Source: Siphonodentalium dalli
Lineage: Eukaryota > Mollusca > Scaphopoda > Gadilida > Siphonodentaliidae
Assembly: GCA_032622095.1 (NCBI GenBank)
Contig: CP136064.1
Span: 246,855,827-246,919,826, forward strand
Direction: 5' to 3'
Length of the DNA stretch: 64,000 nucleotides
This document shows, in pieces, positions 12,296-26,100 of this stretch. Numbering within the stretch: the stretch's first letter is position 1; every line of letters starts with the position of its first letter. Made by a program: the position numbers and the translations under genes. The notes beneath the pieces are model-generated. The model was not told the DNA's origin. It worked only from the letters and a program-made list of their open reading frames with translations, and made no database searches.

Positions 12296-13071
12296 ACTAT
12301 ACTCCATCGTGTCAACTAGACATTGTATTTCTTTGAGATAAACTAGACAATTTCCAAATATGAGGGTGTCACTCCTCTCTTTTGGTATGCGAGATTCAGG
12401 CCATTTTCAGGTGGTACGTGTGATTCATACGCCCAATTTAACCAGTATTCGGGATTCAACAAAAAAGCTAGTATCACAAAATTACACAAATTTTGATTAA
12501 TTTCTAGCCCAAATGACATATTTTTATGAAATTCAGTCTGTGTAAAATAACTAAGTATGTATTTCATATTTTCTTAAATTGTACACAGGATTTCCACCTG
12601 GTATGCAGGATTTATGGTGTAGGGGGTTTGGGTAACACCCTCAAATATGTTATCTCGTTTCTTCACATATTATTTCCAACTATGGAATTTTGAAACCAAG
12701 AATGGAGTCTCCATGTAACTTTAACTTAAACTTAATATGATTATTTAATACTCTCAAAGTGATCAGATATTCCGAGTCCATAGCAGTGTGACAGAACCAG
12801 AATATTGAGTGGTCTCGCAGAGTTTAAGTAAATGTCTAGTTAACATATTCAATAGCAGAAAAGTGTGAAAAAAGTCAGATTTGATATACTGTAAAAGCAC
12901 ATTTTTCCGTGTTGGTCCAATTTTCGCGGTGTTTGTGGTTGTGTAGAGCCACAAATTTAAAACAAGCGTACCAAGGCATTTTAGCTTGGTGGTCATTATT
13001 AGGAGTATGGAGATGACAGTTAATAGTGGCAGACACACAGATTTATGAACCCACGAAAAAGTGGTAAATTA
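12296..13071. other. Nothing recognised
   Basis: AT-rich downstream DNA with no reading frame or repeat family I can identify. A fragment near 12360-12440 with GGTATGCGAGATTCAGGCC resembles 26826-26880. Confidence 0.5.
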
Positions 13072-13520
13072 TTAAAGGCCCACTTAATTTTTTAATGTCC
13101 ATATCGCATCATATACAACATATTCCATATTATATACCATTTGGAAGAGGAACCAAAGATATATATATTCTATCAGAATATGGAATAGCTGTGGCCTAGG
13201 AGTATCCACCAAGTGACAGAGATTCTCTGATTAAAACCAAGTCTTCCCCCGTTATTTACCCAGAATGCATCATAATTCACAACTAAGAGATTGAGTTATT
13301 CCTTATCCATTGAGAATAATAGACTGGCAGTACAGACCAGATTAAAATTAAGCACAGAACACATGTCGGTACCTTGACAAAAAACAACCTGTTCACAGTT
13401 TAATCGACCAGATAGGTTGATAATACAATGTTTTGGAGCTTTCTCTTTCAACTGGTATATAATGTGGAATATGTTGTGTATAAAGTGATCTGGTGAATCG
13501 AACAGTAAGCAGGCCTTTAA
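13072..13520. mobile_element. Family H TTAA element, copy H1
   Basis: Starts TTAAAGGCCCACTTAATTTT and ends AGGCCTTTAA. Interior blocks are TTATATACCATTTGGAAGAG and ATTGAGAATAATAG. Related copies are at 40101-40907 and 53971-54433. It lies just downstream of the presumed polyadenylation site of the multiplexin gene. Confidence 0.7.
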
Positions 13521-13754
13521 ACCACCAAAATTGATACCAACGAAATAAGAGCCATTTGCAGTACTCCTGAAATATGATTCCTCTTTTGAGTGGATAGTAT
13601 CGCATAACATTCCTGTCAAATCTGAACCTATTTCAAGACTCTGAATAAAGTCCACCCCTTGAAAAAGTACCAAATAATTTGACTAGAACTGTCAATTCAA
13701 TCCATCGAGCTTTCGCGGAACCTACAATGTCGCATTATGAAACGGAAATAAATA

Positions 13755-13760
13755 TTTAAT
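13755..13760 (-). promoter_or_regulatory. Candidate polyadenylation signal ATTAAA
   Basis: On the minus strand ATTAAA occurs about 207 nt after the multiplexin stop codon. No AATAAA is visible between the stop and the repeat that starts at 13520. If it is used, the 3' UTR is about 230 nt. Support is position and motif only. Confidence 0.35.
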
Positions 13761-13966
13761 ACAACAAATTTAAATATCACAGTTGATGATTTTCTGTACA
13801 TATTAAGATTGAGAAAACAGCGGCGACAATTGAGCATCCAAAGAAAATGAATCTCGTTGCCGTGAAGATAGCGAAGAATTTGTAGACCAATCAGCACCGA
13901 ATCTTGTGTTGAAGTCGTGACCATGGCTGGGCACGTTGATGATGCGAATTATAGGAAAATGACGTG

Positions 13967-14180
13967 TTACCGTCTCAGATCCTTCCGACTTGTATTCTCC
14001 AAGCACAGTATAACAAATGCATTATTGCAACTGAATTCATCTGATTCGACTAATCGTCCATTCATCAGAGAACTGGCCAATCCCATCTCGCGTGGGTTAC
14101 TAGTGGCCCAACTACTACAGTATTTTCCATCCATTTTCATACCTCTTCTATCTGAACCGTGCCATAGATATTTTTGAGGC
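13967..14180 (-). CDS. Multiplexin exon 21: endostatin C-terminus and stop
   Basis: The first base completes Trp, then seventy codons PQKYLWHGSDRRGMKMDGKY, CSSWATSNPREMGLASSLMN, GRLVESDEFSCNNAF, VILCLENTSRKDLRR and TAA. WPQK-x-[VL]-WHGSD, YC-x-x-W, GLASSL-x-x-GRL and VLC-[IL]-EN are all endostatin signatures. The Cys at 763, 793 and 801 join Cys 661 in the known 1-4, 2-3 disulfide pattern. N-T-S near the end is a second possible N-glycosylation site. The acceptor is TTTCAG/GCC. Confidence 0.97.
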
Positions 14181-17100
14181 CTGAAATAAATATATGAAAC
14201 ACAAAAATATAATTTTAAATTTTTAGACAATTGTTTAAACGGACATGGCTCATTCGAGTTTCAAAATTCTGTCTACATAATTTGGAAGGAGGTATAAGAT
14301 AGGTTGACAAATACATGAAATATTGATATACCAGCTTCACATGCTCTGAAAAATACTTGCCATTTCCAGCTGTTTTCAATTTTTCGCACAGAGGTAAAAC
14401 AAACGCTCTTTATTTCTAATATCAGGAATAGACTAACATGGAACGCTCTTTTCTGTTCCATGCCATGCAAATGGCTTTTTTGTTTGGGACCCAAAAATGG
14501 TGTTTAAAGTTGTATTTTTTATGACTGCAATGCGTCTCCATGGGACATAAAATACTCATAGAAAGGTAGTACAAATAGTACGACCTATTGCACTACTGGG
14601 AAAAATTCAAATAATTATTAGGTGTATTTTGGAGTGCAAACTACCATGTGGCTTTAACCTTAAAGGTACAAGTCTTCAACTTCAAATTTAGTGATATGAG
14701 TACTATATATATATCACTAGAATGACGATTTAAAACCCTTTCAGTGCCAAATCCAATTTTTGTATCAACCCATATTTCCTTGATAATTTTTCAAATTTAT
14801 TGATTATAATATTGTGATACATTGATGGAAAGAGCTCTTAGAGCTTGAAAAATTGAAACATTATCAAGTAAAACTTTATACTTAGTTTATTGATTATAAT
14901 AATGTGATACATTGATGGAAAGAGCTCTAAGAGCTCTTTCCATCAATGTATCACATTATTATAATCAATAAATTTGAAAAATTACCAAGGAAATAAAAAA
15001 GCGACTAAAGGTCTTTGAAGTGGGTTCATGCAAATAACATAAAAGTCTGTAAAACAATTATCATCAACAAATACATGAAAAAATAGACTAACTCTGTTCT
15101 TATTTTGATTATTAATAACTCTCCAATAATGAGGTTTCCCAATTCAAAAGCATTGTTATGTATATAATACTGTGAGGTTGTGTGAAAGTGGAATTTCCGA
15201 CAAAAGTTCAATAAGATACCAAAGTTTAAAGGCTGTACACTAAATCCGGCCATTAAAGGGGTACTGTACACTAAATCCAGCCATTAAAGGGGGACTGTAC
15301 ACTAAATCCGACCATTAAAGGGGTACTGTACACTAAATCCGACCATTAAAGGGGTACTGTACAATAAATCCGGCCATTTATGGGACCATCTACTTTTATA
15401 CTCAACAGAATTATATGCAACAAATAAATGAATTTGAGTCATGGATTAGTGCAAAATTCACTTATTTGATCTAAGAACGATGCAAACATGGTAATTAAAA
15501 TGAAAATGAATTTATGACTCCAGCCATTTATTCATTTTCATTATAATTACCATGTTGTTTGCATCGTTCAAAGAGCACATGAGTGTATTTTTCACTAATC
15601 CATGGCTCAAATCCATTCATTTTTTGCATACATTCCATTGAGTATAAAAGGAGATGGTCCCATAATGGCTGGATTTAGTGTACAGTACCACTTTAATCAA
15701 AACTTGATGGTAAACATTGGGAATGTTTTGTCATTGCAAACCCTGGTACCCAAATCACATAGTCAAAAGAGACCAAACTGGAGTTACCTGATAACATACC
15801 ATTAGTTTACTGTAATATACCCGTTAATTTACGATAATATACCCATTAGTTTACAATAATATACCTTTAGTTTACGATAATATACCGTTAGTTTATGGTA
15901 ATATACCCATTAGTTTACAATAATATACCTTTAGTTTACGATAATATACCGTTAGTTTATGGTGATATACCCATTAAATTATGGTAATATACCCATTAGT
16001 TTAAGATAATATACCAGTAGTTTATGGTAATATACCCGTTAATTTACGGTAATATACCCATTAGTTTACGATAATATACCGTTAGTTTACGGTAATATAC
16101 CCATTAGTTTATAATAATATATCTTTAGTTTACGATAATATACCGTTAGTTTATTGTAATATACCCATTAGTTTATAATAATATACCTTTAGTTTACGAT
16201 AATATACCGTTAGTTTACGATAATATACCGTTAGTTTACGGTAATATACCCATTAGTTTACAATAATATACCTTTAGTTTACGATAATATACCGTTAGTT
16301 TATGGTAATATACCCATTAATTTATAATAATATACCTTTAGTTTACGATAATATACCCGTTAATTTACAATAATATACCGTTAGTTTATAATAATATACC
16401 TTTAGTTTACGATAATATACCGTTAGTTTATGGTAATATACCCATTAGATTATGGTAATATACCCATTAGTTTAAGATAATATACCAGTAGTTTATGGTA
16501 ATATACCCGTTAATTTACGGTAATATACCCATTAGTTTACAATAATATACCTTTAGTTTACGATAATATACCGTTAGTTTACGGTAATATACCCATTAGT
16601 TTACGGTAATAAACCAGATAGTTTACGGTAATAAACCTGTTAGTTTACGGTAATATACCCTGTTAGTTTACGGTAATATACCTGTTAGTTTACAGTAATA
16701 TACCTGTTAGTTTACGGTATTAAACGCGTTGGTTTATGGTAATATACCTCGTTAGTTTACAACAATATACCTGTTAGTTTACGGTAATATACCCTGTTAG
16801 TTTACGGTAATATACCCTGTTAGTTTACTGCGATATACCCATTAGTTTAAGGCAATATACCCTTTAGTTTACGGTAATATACCTGTTAGTTTACCTGATA
16901 TGTAATTACTTTAGAAATTTATAATCATACTTTGCCCATAGAAAGATTATTCAATAAAACTAGAGTGAGTGAATTTTACTTTTCCATTACATGAGTATTT
17001 TAGAACAGATTGTAATAAAAAATAAAACTAGAGTTATCTAACTTTGGTATGTACTCACCATATAGAATTATACATATTTATAGGAATATAGGAACAGAGT

Positions 17101-20100
17101 GTAATAAAACTAGAGTTATCTAACTTTGCTATGTACTCACCATGCAGAATCATACATGATATTTTTTCCATTAAATGAGTATATAGGAACAGTACTATTA
17201 AAGTTTCCACCAGCACCATTTAGGAGATCCTCCCATGAGTTAAATATGACTTCATCCTGAAAAAGACGACCAATGGTCAATAGTATTAATAGCTGAATAA
17301 GCTGCAAATGATTCAATGGGAATCAAGTAATGAATGAAGCTCCAGTTACAGAGGAGAGTCTATAAAAATCTCAAGAGTTTGTGATGGCAAACAAATTCTG
17401 TCACAATTTATTTTGTGGCAGCGTTTGCAACAGCACTGGCGAATGCCGTAATATATTATGAGGACTGGACATCTCAATGTACATGATACATGGCCAGTTC
17501 GATAAGAAATGCGAATTTGTTCATGCTCACAGAAGCAAGAACATTTGAAGCAATGAACATCCATACTGAGTCCATGCCTCCATAAATTGTATATATATAT
17601 ATGAGGTATTTATGTGCCAAATATTATATTTGGGTCTTTTGAATCAGTTTGTGGGTGGTTAACTTTTTTTATGCCATCCGGCCAACAGGACCTCCCAGTG
17701 CCATGATATTGAAATAAGCTCGCAAGTATGTGCGTTTGGCAGTGATAGGATAATTCGCAACAATGCGTGTTTGGTATCAAAAGATTTAACCCTTTACCCA
17801 ACAAACCGGCCAAAACCGGCCAAATAAAGCTTCAACAGCCTAAAATATCTTCGGTCTGTCTCAATAAAACCATACAAATATGGATATCATTGGAACCGGC
17901 TCCTTGACCACATTGTGATAGTTACAGTTATACCCTGTGCCAATGCATTCTCTTATATATGCGAGTCGACCATAGGTCGCCTCGCATATATAAGAGAATG
18001 CATTGGCCTAAAAAAAATCTTTTTTTAACACTTTTTACCATTTTTTCTTACATTCTTTAACAATATTATAATTTTTAATGTGTTAAGCCAATGCATTCTC
18101 TTATATATGCGAGGCGACCTATGGTCGACTCGCATATATAAGAGAATGCATTGGCACAGGGCCCTTCTGTTGGGTAAAGGGTTAAAATAGGTATTACTGG
18201 GGTGGGATAAAATAGGTATTACTGGGGTGGGATAAAAAAAAATTCTGGAGACCTGCGCTTCAGTGTGACTGCGATTAGACTGAGTGCCAATCCTGAGAAT
18301 AAGGCCTGTCATTTGTAGAATGAGGTCCCCAGAGGGTGAATTTAGTGACGCTATCCCACGGGTTAGCATTACTAAATTCACCCACCGGGGAGCTTCATTC
18401 TGCTTAGGCAACATCTTCTCTGGAAAGTTTCTTTATTATCAAATTTCCATAGAAACTTCTTCACATAGATTCTTTTTCTTTTTTAGTTTAGTTTCTCTAT
18501 ATCCCCAAATTGGCAGATGACACATTGCATAATCGAGGTTCCCAATGGGTGTACTTCACAATATTCACCATTTTGAAACTGCAAACTGAGTCTATGTCTT
18601 CCATAGTAGATGATGCCATGCAGAATAAGATTCCCCAGAGGGTTAATTTGGGGATGCTAGCCCGCTATGCGGGATAGCGTCACTAAATTCAGCCTCTGGG
18701 GAACTCATTGTGCAAATGACAGGCACACTAAACTCAGGCTTGCTGATCACCTATAATCAGGCTTGTTCTTCTGTCACACTCACCTTACTATTGACTATAG
18801 GTATCTTTCTGTCTTGTCTATAATGGATAATAGAATCTAGATTCTGTGTTTGTGATGACAGGAATGCGCGGTACGTCCCCTTCATGTGGGACCGCCTGGA
18901 CTGCTTGTAGCACTCGTAATCTACCCCTCGCAGACCTCGCATCGCTCCTGTCTTCGGATGATTTAGAGCTACTAGATGAAGCTGAAATGGAATGATCATA
19001 AATAAAATAAACAGTTTTGTATTGTGTAAAAACCACCGAAGAACTCTAAAAACTGGTGTGTCATGAAATGAAGATTAATGCTGTGTTGATGTTGGGCTCA
19101 GGAAGAGTTATGGTTACTGAATAATTAAATTTTGCTAACCAAATTACAACAGGCTTGATGAGATGTGGTCTATTTAAGAAATAAATACACTGCGCATTGG
19201 CGTGTATAGTGGAATTTGACCACAAAGAAACTGATTGTAGGATGACGCAAAGCGGAGTCCTACCATCAGTTTCTGTGGTCAAATTCTACTATACACGCCG
19301 ATGTGCTGTTTATTTATTTCTTTTGTAATTCGACTGTATGTTTTGGTCGAAATTGTAGTGACATACGTTCAACCTGCTATATAATAGCACAATTTCTAGT
19401 TTCTATGATTTTCCACAAAACAGATCTTCTCTTAGAACTGTAACGTCAAACATGACGTCACTATTGAACGGCGACCCCTTTTTATTGCTTTTTTCGCAAA
19501 CAGAATTTCAGTTAAGACTTATTTTTGTTCTATCTTAAATAAAATTCAGTATAGTACAGCAGGTATTCATTATATTTCTCTTTCTTCAGTCTATAGCGAC
19601 ATTAACCAATGCCTTCTGAAAGTTTGAGGCTTTCGTTGGAGGTATTTCACTGATTGTACCACATTTTTTGTGGTACAATTCAGAATATCTAGAATTGTAC
19701 CACAAAACGACGGTCGTGACTCCATGCGAATACAGGATCTGACCAATCAGGACGAGTCTTGTATGTAGGTTTAGGCAAGGCCGTATTACAATTATAATTC
19801 TCCTAGAGCCTCAATTCCTATAACATAACAGTTAAATTGACTCCAAGAGGGTTTATTTGGAATGGAAAATAGACTGGAAATTATCACTTGGGAGGGGGGA
19901 TAAGTAAAATTCACAAAACAAGATGGCTGCTGACAGCAATATGTTTATGGAAATTCAGAAAACTTTGATGGCTCCCATCTAGTGGTCACCCCCATGATCC
20001 ATATGAAATATGGTGATGATCTGATGAGGGATTAGGTCTGTAGGGTGTGCCAAAGGATTCAGTCACTGAAAGAGTAAAATCCAAGATGGCTAACGGCAGC

Positions 20101-23100
20101 CATGTTTTTCACACAAAAAAATTTCAAATTCAATATCTCTCATCTAGAGGTGATCTTAAACATGAATATAAATTTTCAAAACAATTCTCCAATAAATGTG
20201 TGCTGTTGGGTGTGCAGATGAATTCAAATGTGAAATCCAAGATGGCTGCTGGCGGCCATCATTTTTACCAAATTTCAGAAATGGCTCTCATCTAGAAGTC
20301 ACCATGAAGATCCATACGAAGTTTAGGGACGATCGGATGAGGAACGTGGCCTTTAGGGATGTGCCAAAAGAAATTGTTGATGGATGGATGAATGCGTGGA
20401 CGGATGGACACCAACCGATGGCAATAGCTCGAACTTTACTTTGTATGGATGACACTGAAGACACAATTACAAGGTAATATAGAGTTTTTTGAGTTCAGCA
20501 ATTTACAAATTTTATGACGGGAGCTGCGCTTGGGTAGCATTAAAGACCCTATGCCAGTGCACTCTCTTATATATGCAAGTCTCCCATAGGGAGGCTCGCA
20601 TATATAAGAGAATGCACTGGCTTACAAGGTCAAGGAAAATATTGTTATGCCAGTGCATTCTCTTATATATGCGAGGCTCCCTATGGGAGACTTGCATATA
20701 TAAGAGTGCATTGGCGGCACAGGGTTTTCACAAAATTCAGGTAGCTCCAGTCATGGAATGATTAAGCTCCCATCTAGACATTATAGAGATGAAATATTGT
20801 TGATATAATTAACATGAGGTCTGAAGCATTCTACGAGTACTAACCCTTCTTCCTGTGGCAACGTTTCCATTAGCTGGTTTCAGCAGCTCCGGTGGTGGTG
20901 TCACTGGCTGTAAAACATTATAGATGGATTTCAGTGATGGATGGGAGTAAATTTACACCTTATTCGTAATTCTTATCAGTAGTAGTTCATTATGCGAAAG
21001 ATGTCCAATACTGGTATATCATCTGCTTTCTAACTTTCACATTCGGCAAACTTTAGTGGAAGGAGCTTACAGTTGCTAAGAGAAAAGGTGTCTGCAGAAA
21101 TAGTTTGTTTAATTAGTTTTACAGTGCCATGTATATACATAATACACCCGAGAACTTTTCATTAATTATGTGTCCCGCAAAATGAAAAATAGTATTATAA
21201 TCATAGATCAATTTCAACATTGCACAAATCAAAATTTCAGTACATTATTATTTGACATTGTTTGAAAATAGGCAATTTAACACTGAAAGCATACCGGGAT
21301 ATCAAAATTAAGGTGAACAAAGAATTTTAAATGCAGCAAGCGACTGGCTCTGTCACTGATTGGTAGAAAATATCTGCTAATAATAATTTAATTGACAGCT
21401 GCGGAAAGTTCCATTAAACCACTTGCAATAAATAAACAATGCACAGACCAATGAGAACATTGGGCATCCTTAGAATATCCACAACATGTGCATATTAACC
21501 CTTTCAGTGTCAAGTCCGATTTTTGTATCAACCCATATTTCCTTGATCATTTTTCAAATTTATTGATTATAATAATGTGATACATAATGTGATTATATGT
21601 GATGTATCACATTATTATAATCAATAAATTGAAAAATGATCAAGGAAATATGGGTTGATACAAAAATCGGACTTGGCACTGAAAGGGTTAAATCAGGTAT
21701 TGCTGCTTTAACACACTGGGCAAACGATATCCAAAAAAACAGTATCATGAAGGACCTCAGATATATTGTCGAAAACAAACCTAATTTATGTTAACATTAG
21801 ATCTTGTGTTCTAGGGTTCTTATAGAAATATCTAGATTTCTCAAATTCTTGTAGACATTGTCTGGGTTTGAATGCCATTTTCCCAGTATGTTAAATGCAA
21901 TTAAAATCACAATAATTAATTGTATTACAGTTGAAAAACTATATACCCCCTACCAAATTGTCAGGTGAAATACCAGACTAGTAGGCCTATAGCCTACTAC
22001 AATAAGTCAAGGTGTGCACATAGAAGATGTGGTGGACAATATAGAATATAAAATGCACTAAATATTCTTCTTTTGCCACAATAATTGCACTGGGAAAAGT
22101 ATACCAGTACGCTGCCAACTTTGAAAATGATAAAAGTGACATGGGACATATATATATATATATATATTTAATATTATATGTAACTCACCTTAGGTGTTGG
22201 ACGAGGAAGTGGTATGATTCTTCCAAGCTGGAAAAAAAGAGAAACAATATGTGAGGAAAAATTATAAAGTGGACACGAAACTAAACAAATTCTGTTCCAA
22301 ATCTCAAGTAAATTCATGGCTTTCTGCATCTAAAAAAGATACCTGAAATACACAGATGATCAATGGTATTTTATACCCCAGCTATAAATTCCGCTTACGC
22401 ATTATTGTATGCCATTTACATAACTTACAAGGTTACCTCAAAATATACCTGGCAACTTACCTTTTATCAAGCATAACTCTAGAAAAAAATCTTGGTTGCA
22501 TGAATATTCAAAAGCTCAATGTATGGAAAGGCTACTCCAGAACATTGACCTGTAGCACTAAAACCATGGAACCAGTGTAACATGACTCAGTGATCTCGCT
22601 TATAGATATCACACTGTAATTGGTGAAAAGCAGATAGAATTCATTTTCGGTTGTCCTGACATCATGACACTGACAAAAATTCAAACTGTATGACAAAGAA
22701 GAGCAACTCCAGTAAAATTATTTGGGTTAGACTGCAAATTCGTTAAAAAAAAATTTAGGGTAGAAGTAAAGATCAAACATTATTGGAGGTATTGCGCTGA
22801 CACCATAAAATAGTTGGACAGTAACACAAATGGAGGACAAATCCACATCGATGATTGTCAAACCGTCAAACCGTCGGAGGTGACACAACTTGATTAAAAA
22901 TAAGTCGCTATTTTGAAAGATCTACACTTTTGAACATTGACCCAGCAGACAGTGATAAAATCTATATGCAGAGGAACCAATTAATCTACTAAATCTGAAT
23001 AAATAAACTATTTCCTTCTCTTGAGTGAAAAATGTAGAATGTATCTTTCATCATGAGATATACTTTGTTCGAAAGTCTGAACACTCTGGAGACAAATATT

Positions 23101-26100
23101 AAAGCATTGAATGTTTAGTACATATACATCCATCCATTATAGAGACATCGATCATTGCATATGGAATATGGAAACATGCAAATTAGGTTAGTTTTCATAC
23201 CTTCTCTGTAAAATTGCAATTAGACATTCAATATTATAAGATTATAGTATTCAATATTAGAAGAAAAAAATGTCTACAATATGTCAACAAATATTTCTAG
23301 AACGATTTCTTTTGAAAGACGAGTTTTTCCTAAACTAGAAGAACTTATCTACATAAATTTCCACACAATCTATGTCTACTATGTCACACCACTTCAACAG
23401 TGTCATTTAAAAAGTTTGTGTTCTTAGGTACTGCCCCGGCTTTATGAATATTGTTAATGCTTCCGATAAATATCAATGGAACTGTATTCTCAGTAATAAT
23501 TCTATAACATGGAAGTTATTTTTTATAAGACCGGAAATGTGTCTATGAAGTAAAGTTTAAATTCACCACATCAAGGTAATCAACAACAACATAAACAATA
23601 TCAATCTTTGTCATTTGCATAACATATTATTTATGAAAATTCTAGAGTATAGCATTTTGCAGAATTGACCGTTAAGATCGCTTCAGATTCACAGAACTAC
23701 CAGTACAATTTCCAGTTTGTGGAAATTAAAATATTAAAGAGCCTTCTTCATCAAAAATATTCATAAAATTTTGATAAGAACACAGACTTTTTAAATGGCC
23801 AAATCAGAACGGGAGGAAACTTTAAAGATACATAATCCAATTTAACGCCCCTAAATTATTTTTTTTTTGGCTTGGGGTAAAATATATTAGATTTGAGTCA
23901 AGGAACCTACCAATCAAAGCCCAGAGTTATCAGATTTTCAGTTTTGAAATGAATATTTGGCAGCTTGCCATGGCAAATATTCGGCAAATACCCACATACT
24001 CTTGATACCAAATTGCGTTGATCAAAATGTTGATATAGAACACTATGGGGCAATTTTATACTATAGTTAACAGCGGTTATCATTATTTGTTCTGATTCTG
24101 ATTCGATTCTGATAACTGAAGTGCGATTTTAAGAAATGTTGTTGTTGTTGTTGGAATCTAATGATATGGAGACCATCGAATTGGATTGTGTATCTTTAAT
24201 ATCATAAATCAGTTCAGAATTCAACACGAAACATTCATTGATTGAATGTCATCTCTATTACTGCATTGCAATTATCAACGATGGATAATATTTATACTAT
24301 ATATTTGATAAAGAGACCATGGTAATATATTAAAAAAAAATCTAAATAGTTTGGAGAAAATCTGATGATATAGAAAAGGAAGGTTTTAAAATACAATTAC
24401 TCCATTGGAATTAATTTTAACATTGTTTATTGTATTCTCAACGAGAACACAAGTTCAAGCCTCTGTGACAAGTTAACCCTTCCATGACTGGAGATTCCTG
24501 AAATTTTGCGAAAACCCTGTGCCAATGCATTCTCTTATATATGCGAGTCTCCCATAGGGATCCTCACATATATAAGAGAATACATTGGCCTAACAATATT
24601 TACCTTCACCTTGTAAGCCAGTGCATTCTCCTATATTTGTGATACCCCCTAAGGGAGACTCGCATATATAAGAGAATGCACTCGCACAGCTAGGATCTTT
24701 AATGTTGCACAAGTACAGCTCCCATCATGAAAGGGTTAACAGATTACACGAGTGATGGTGATTCCACAGGGCACAACATATGGTAGAACACATGGTATAT
24801 CATGAAAAGTTTGACAATGTTACAGTAAAAAGTAGAATTCAGATGACTGCGTTGCATTGGTCCATTGCAAATGACATGATCCGCTGTCTACATTATACAA
24901 TTCACAAGGGTGAGTTTCATACATAGAGGATCTACAACGAGTCCCCAGTTTATAGCAGAATTTACAATAGTTCCCCTAGAAACTGGGGACGAGTTGATAA
25001 AAACCTCGATAACCATACTTAAATCAACAAATGGGATGTGAAACTAGCATCTATAACGCTACGATGATGTTTCATGTAACTATGAGTTGTTTGCCTGCAT
25101 AAAGAAATAGTTCCAAATAAATAAAGACTATTTTAATTGGGTAAATTTAATGAAATAACGTTTCAAATTCTTCATTTATTAGAATTTGTTGGCAATATAT
25201 TGGAAGCCATAGTATTTTTTTAGACAAATAGTATAAGGAATATAAACAGACAACAAACCGGAAGTCAAAGGTCACGTTTGAGCGACAATAATACATTTTG
25301 GTACATTTGGCACTATTTTCTGTTAATCAATGAACATTGCACATCAAATTTTTTAGAATGGGTTTATTGAATGGAATAAGGGTAGGATCGTGTAATAAAT
25401 TGTTATATAACGCAGAGCTTCCGATTGTAGCTAATAACTTTGATTTTAGAATAAATGCAATATTTCAAATCAATCTATTTGTTACAAAGTCGATTTTTCC
25501 TTATTGCGATAGAATAATAACTTTGGCGAGGTCGGTTTGGATGTGAATATTTGGTATGTCAGACTTGCTTAAAAGTGTTGTGTATGAAATCCAGCTACAA
25601 TTAATGTATGTTTCAATCTAAGCCCATGTTTATCATAGCTACCGCAACTGGACCCCGTAACTCTGATGCGATTCTTGTAATCATGATACCGTTAGCTTGA
25701 AGATACAAGTACATTGTCAGACTTTTCATGATATACCATGTGTTGTGTAGGCATACTGTGGAATCAGTCTGTGGTGTGACAGAAGCTGGAACAATAAATG
25801 TTGTTAAAATTTATTCCATTAGAGCAACCACATTTTATGTTAACCCTTTCGTGACCTGAGCTGCGCTGGTGCAGCATTAAAGATCATGTGCCAGTGCATT
25901 CTCTTATATATGGCGAGGCTCATAGGGAGCCTCGCCATATATAAGAAAATGCACTGGCTTACAAAATCAAGGTAAATATTGTTAGGACAATGCATTCTCT
26001 TATATATGTGAGTCGCCTGGAAGGCGCCTGGGCGACTCGCATATATGCATTGGCACAGGGTTTTAGAAAAAATTCAGGAAGCTCTATTCATGGAAAGGTT

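Noticed and set aside
15789..16895. Regular repeats resembling a CRISPR array
   Set aside because: Units are contiguous and diverged with no unique spacers, and the context is a eukaryotic intron.
22150..22170. Alternating TA run before hinge exon 17 as a possible regulatory element
   Set aside because: It is a simple dinucleotide repeat and nothing further supports a function.
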